A stretch of DNA of 64,000 nucleotides from Holacanthus passer (taxonomy: Eukaryota; Chordata; Actinopteri; Pomacanthidae): NCBI GenBank assembly GCA_025331565.1, contig JAFREQ010000045.1:620001-684000 (forward strand), written 5' to 3'. Under the pieces are notes generated by a model. It was given only the letters and a program-made list of their open reading frames with translations. It was not told where the DNA came from and made no database searches. Position 1 is the first letter of the stretch; every line of letters begins with the position of its first letter. The position numbers and the translations under genes were made by a program. Positions 60,026 to 64,000 of this stretch are shown piece by piece.

Positions 60026-60282
60026 TCGCTGCATATAAAGTGACATAAAGGGCTTTTTTTTTCAGTAGTAGTTTGTGTCTGTTGACATTTGCTCCTTTTT
60101 TCCACTGTAAAAATGAGTCAATATTAGAATCCATTGCCACCAATGTGACTTTGCAGCCGTCACACAGTGTGAAGGACAAAAGTACTACTAACTTTTCACA
60201 GCCACGTTTAAAGCCTGCCAGGGGGCGTGTTTGATAGATACTTCACTTTAATCAGGGGCACAAACAGTGTCTCCTTCACACT

Positions 60283-60295
60283 GAGATAGATAGAC

Positions 60296-60341
<46 letters not shown>
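60283..60341. repeat. (GATA)n microsatellite
   Basis: About 14 GATA units with one GACA interruption near 60293. Confidence 0.95.
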
Positions 60342-61859
60342 GAAAACATTTTGAACAACTGTGTCGGCAGTGAAGTCTGATTTTGTCTCTTCCCCGAGGC
60401 AAGCCTCAGAGGACAGAATTGCACATTAGCTGCTCTCTCATCTCCACATCTGCATTTTCACCAGTGGCAAACTGTGTCTGCTGGTGCATGCCTCTAAGCC
60501 ATTTTTTTTTTTTTGCATACATTTAAATGAAAAGGGGGGTTCACATTGCGAGCATAACGGCGAGCGAAGGTACAGTATGTGCGGAGGCGGTGGGAGAGTC
60601 CCTTTGTGGCTTGCTGAGAATCTCATCAAACACAACAGAAAAACACATTAGGCTGTATGCATCGCCGCTGCTGTTATGTCGGTGAGTGGTAACATGGACG
60701 TACAGCATGAGCACAAATCAAAAACCACTTGCTTTTCATGTACCATAAGCTGCGTGCCAACTCAGGAAATATTAAGTTTCCGTTTGATTTATTTACAGCA
60801 TAATTTCGAGCTGTGTTATTTAATTAGAAATAGGAGTGTTTTGCACAAAATATGTTGTGCATTTGATTTGTAGGACACACATCTCTCCATTTGACTGCAG
60901 ATAAATAAGAAGAGAGATGTTCAATACTACCACGGGAAGGCTCTCGAGTCCCTGATGACAGAAGGACAGATGAACCTCTCTTCAGTCCTTGACACCTTAT
61001 TTAAATGTCAAACAGGAACATCTCTGAACATTAGCTTTAAACTACTTCTTTGCTGTGCTCCGTCGCTCTATCACCGAGTCTGTCACTCAACATTCACAGC
61101 GTGAGACAAAAGGCTCCAGTCCATTGCAATGCGAGTGCACAGCTTTACGGGGAGCCGATTTGAAAAGATGTAACTCTGATGACGACTCCGACATTCAAGT
61201 GAGAACAAGAATTTTCCCTCTTTGTTTCTTTTTGAACAGGTTTCATAACTGTGACTGGAAAAGAAAAAAATGCCAACCTTGATTAATAGCAATTGGGAGA
61301 TTCTTCAACTGCGGCCCAATTACATACTAGACTTTCTATATGAGAATGAGTATGTGGTGCATTCGTGTAAAAGACAATGACAAAAGCAAAAAATGCTTCA
61401 CACGAAAGCCACTTGGTTTGTGAGTGTGGAACAGCTCAGAAAACAAACAAATAAAAAAAACAGTAAATCATTAAATGCAAGCTATTTGTGAAGTCTTAGA
61501 ATTTAATTATGTCCTTGCAGTTTGATTGACGTCCATTGACCTAAATCAATAGCACTGATTTATTTTACAACCCCAGTTAGCAAAGTGTGGTTTGTGTTAG
61601 AGAGTGTTTCACCATTGAGTCGCACAAAAAACACACACACTTTTGTAATATTTCTGTGTTACTGAAATCAAATCATACACAAATTCTCTTCTCTCTCTGA
61701 TGATCATTTACATTGAAGCTACTAGTATGAGCCTAAATTGATGTATAAGACACAGCTCTGGTCTGTAGGTGATATGTTCTTTAATCAGGGCCAAGACAGT
61801 AAAACACATCCAAATTCACCGTCTCTGGATTCACACCAGACTCCGCTTCTCCTGTGTGG

Positions 61860-62010
61860 CAGATATGAATTAAAATTAGCCCGAGGCACGGGAGAATGAA
61901 TGGGCCACTTAACACATCAACAATAATTAATAGTAATTATTAATAGTGCCGCACAGTAAGTGATAATGAAATAATAATGGAGTGATGATAATAAAACAGG
62001 TCGAAATCAC
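61860..62010. promoter_or_regulatory. Candidate conserved element with TAAT palindrome
   Basis: AATAATTAATAGTAATTATT then AATAGTG (61921-61947) is a near-palindrome of homeodomain core sites, flanked by ATGAATGGGCCACTTAAC, GCCGCACAGTAAG and GATAATGAAATAATAATGG. Confidence 0.3.
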
Positions 62011-63564
62011 TGATACGTTCCAGCGTGATAGGTGATGTGCTACAGTGTGTTATACAGTAGAGTCACACAGGATTAGAGGTCTTCATTTCTCTATAACAGT
62101 AAATACAAAAATACACTTAAAGTTGAAGTTTTAAAGGAATTATTAAGAGTTATATATAAGCTGTCAGCTGTCATTGGATATTGATTAAAATAATGCTCAG
62201 TTCTGATTGGTGGCCAGGTGTTTTTAGGGACCCATCACCCAGAGTAATACAAACTACATTGAACTATGTAGCCTACTTACCTGTGGTAGAAGCACAAACA
62301 TCGAGGAAAAATAACCAAATTAACAAAATCTGTCAACAAAAATGCTTCAGGTGGAGAATGAAGCTGTGGGGAAGATGGAACAAAACCAGATCGCAGACAT
62401 AATGTGATGAAACTGTACCTGGTGAAATTGAGCCATAAGCACATGATGGAGAAAATGAGCTTTAAGGTAAACCAAAAGGTAATTAAAGGTAAAGGTAAGA
62501 GGTCGCATAAGACCAAACAATTAAATCTCACATTGCTGGCTACATACAAACGCATTAAATGCTGAAACATAAGAGCCGGCAGCGAATGTTGCATTGAAGT
62601 CAAAGTTTGCTGCTGCAATTTCTGCACTGCATCACTAGAAAGTAATTAAGTTACAGGGCACCTAATAAAGTTATTGGAGAAAACATTTCATACAGTCTGA
62701 AATAGGGTTATGTGAGACAGCACGGGGAGAATGAGTGTTGCATTATACAAAGTGAACATAAAGTGACTAGAAAGTCGTCCACGTTATTGCTCCATCTCCT
62801 CTTTGGCAAAGGTTGCGTGAGGGCGTGGATCCACTCAGCTGTCCTGCATTTCCCTTCAGCCCATGTCACCAAAGTTGAGACTCTCACCGAGAAGTGACTG
62901 AATTACCACTCGACTTGTGAATAATGCAGGCAGGATGTCAGTAACATAGGGTGGAGAGGGGTTTCTGCTGAGAACAGCAGGTGCCTTTCATCATCATGAC
63001 ACAAGAAACAAGTGAGACACAGCGGGGTGTTTGCTCAGCACAAAGATAAATAAAGCACATAAGCATGCATGCATGTAGAGAGTGTGTGAGGGGTGTGTTC
63101 CTGGATGTGTGTGTTTGAGAGCGAGAGGGAAAGAGAATCACATCCTTGGGGAAATTACCTCCAGAATGTGGTATTGAGTGCACTTTACTGATGGAAAGAG
63201 AAGCATTTTTGAGTGTCCTGGCCAGCAGTGGAAATGAAGGGCAAATTGTTTTGGTGGTGTGCAAACGAGTACGAAATAACACCAGGAAAGTGAAGAAACT
63301 TGTAAACCAAGACTATTGTGTTTTCACGCCTGTGAATAAGCAGAAGCCGCCCCACTGACAATCAGTGGAAAACTGACTTTGTGGATTTCTTCCACTTTTT
63401 CATCCAGCAAACCTGACAATCGTTTCAGAGAACAGAATCATCCCGGGTCCTTTCAAAACATTCACGCCTTTTTCTCCCAATGCATTTCTAATGGAGCCGC
63501 GCATCGACGTTAAACAACTGTTAGCTCACATCACGTGTGCAGTTGACATGTGTCGTCTTTCTCA

Positions 63565-63613
63565 TGTCTCGCTACCGGAGGCCGCAGCGCTAACGAACTG
63601 AGCTATCGCGGGC
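63565..63613 (-). pseudogene. tRNA-like 5' half, possible SINE or tRNA remnant
   Basis: On minus the sequence reads GCCCGCGATAGCTCAGTT, CGTTAGCGC and continues TGCGGCCTCCGGTAGC. The first part matches the 5' half of a tRNA, with an A-box-like TAGCTCAGTTCG. There is no T arm, B box or matching 3' acceptor strand within the next 60 bases, so it is at best a truncated tRNA-derived piece. Confidence 0.35.
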
Positions 63614-64000
63614 GAAACGCGTGAAGCTGAAGCGCATTGGCATTCCCCTTTAAGGATCCAGTTTAACTTTTAATCACCCTTGAAATTCCCTTTGATATGT
63701 GTTACCGAGAGGAGAAGGAGAGAGGAGATGAGACAACGCAGGCTTTCAACAGCCCGCACTGTATGATGATGCCTGCTGTAGATAGCTCCTCTTTCTAATT
63801 ACCTAAACTTCAGCTGCAATTTCCTTTGAAGGCGGCTGCCTCACAGGCATGATCAGACTGTGACCGTAGGCTAAATCACTCTAACATTCACTTCATGTGC
63901 TCGGGACTGTTGGGTGAAAAGCTGCAGGAGATTTCAGCGATGATTTGTCATTTCTATGGTAATTTTAAAGCTGAAGTTTTGGGATTGAGCTCTTTGAAGC

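Larger units (their letters stand above)
60026..64000. other. Non-coding, with simple repeats and one candidate conserved element
   Basis: A (GATA)n tract lies at 60283-60341 and T12 near 60502. 61860-62010 holds a TAAT-rich palindromic cluster. 63060-63080 has GCATGCATGCATG. 63565-63613 has a tRNA-like remnant on minus. No gene is supported; the frames at 62277-62627 and 62938-63282 (minus) and 63146-63358 (plus) show no protein character. Confidence 0.5.

Noticed and set aside
60230..60345. (GATA)n tract as the tail of a LINE
   Set aside because: The adjacent GATACTTCACTTTAATCAGG only weakly resembles the 'TACTTTATTGATCCC' ending; called a plain microsatellite.
1..64000. CRISPR arrays, operons, phage or bacterial mobile elements
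   Set aside because: None seen; the sequence is vertebrate nuclear DNA.
1..64000. Known microRNA, snRNA or 5S RNA genes
   Set aside because: No familiar mature microRNA or small-RNA signature was spotted by eye; a covariance-model scan would be the decisive test.

Overview
The window is vertebrate nuclear DNA, almost certainly from a ray-finned fish of the percomorph type. It is AT-rich and gene-poor, with no bacterial gene structure, no long intact reading frame and many (CA)n, (GATA)n and poly-A tracts. I recognise several interspersed repeats common in teleost genomes: a deleted Tc1/mariner element, two minus-strand retroposon 3' ends, the CATCCATCC-type percomorph repeat, and several unnamed medium-copy repeats. 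They were recognised from memory; no database search was run.

Layout. 16-480 looks like a minus-strand, probably 5'-untranslated exon ending in a canonical splice donor. 565-2700 is a decayed tandem array of roughly 450-500 bp monomers. 2.7-33 kb is unique non-coding DNA with scattered old repeats and stretches that look like conserved non-coding elements (4.6, 9.2, 19.3, 23.0-24.5 and 31.3-31.8 kb). 33.7-41.1 kb holds a retroposon 3' end, a Tc1 derivative and an inverted pair of near-identical ~100 bp blocks (37.0 and 40.3 kb). 41176-41247 is an intact tRNA-Gly(TCC) gene. 42.4-57 kb is the richest in conserved-element-like DNA, broken by a second Tc1 derivative at 47.9 kb and older repeats. 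57528-57728 is the best protein-coding exon candidate. 58-64 kb is again unique DNA with two old repeats and a (GATA)n tract.

Interpretation. The pattern suits a large intron or the regulatory flank of a developmental gene: few exons, many enhancer-like blocks, repeats confined to the gaps. Two unrelated genes may touch the window, a minus-strand one starting at the left edge and a plus-strand one contributing the exon near 57.6 kb. I could not name either. Nothing here amounts to a new multi-gene system. The items most worth following are the inverted duplicated block, the 67-codon exon, the two Tc1 derivatives sharing one deletion, and the tandem array. Conserved-element calls rest on sequence texture (balanced composition, dense homeodomain, POU, GATA and MEF2-like motifs, no repeat similarity) and need a cross-species alignment to be trusted.
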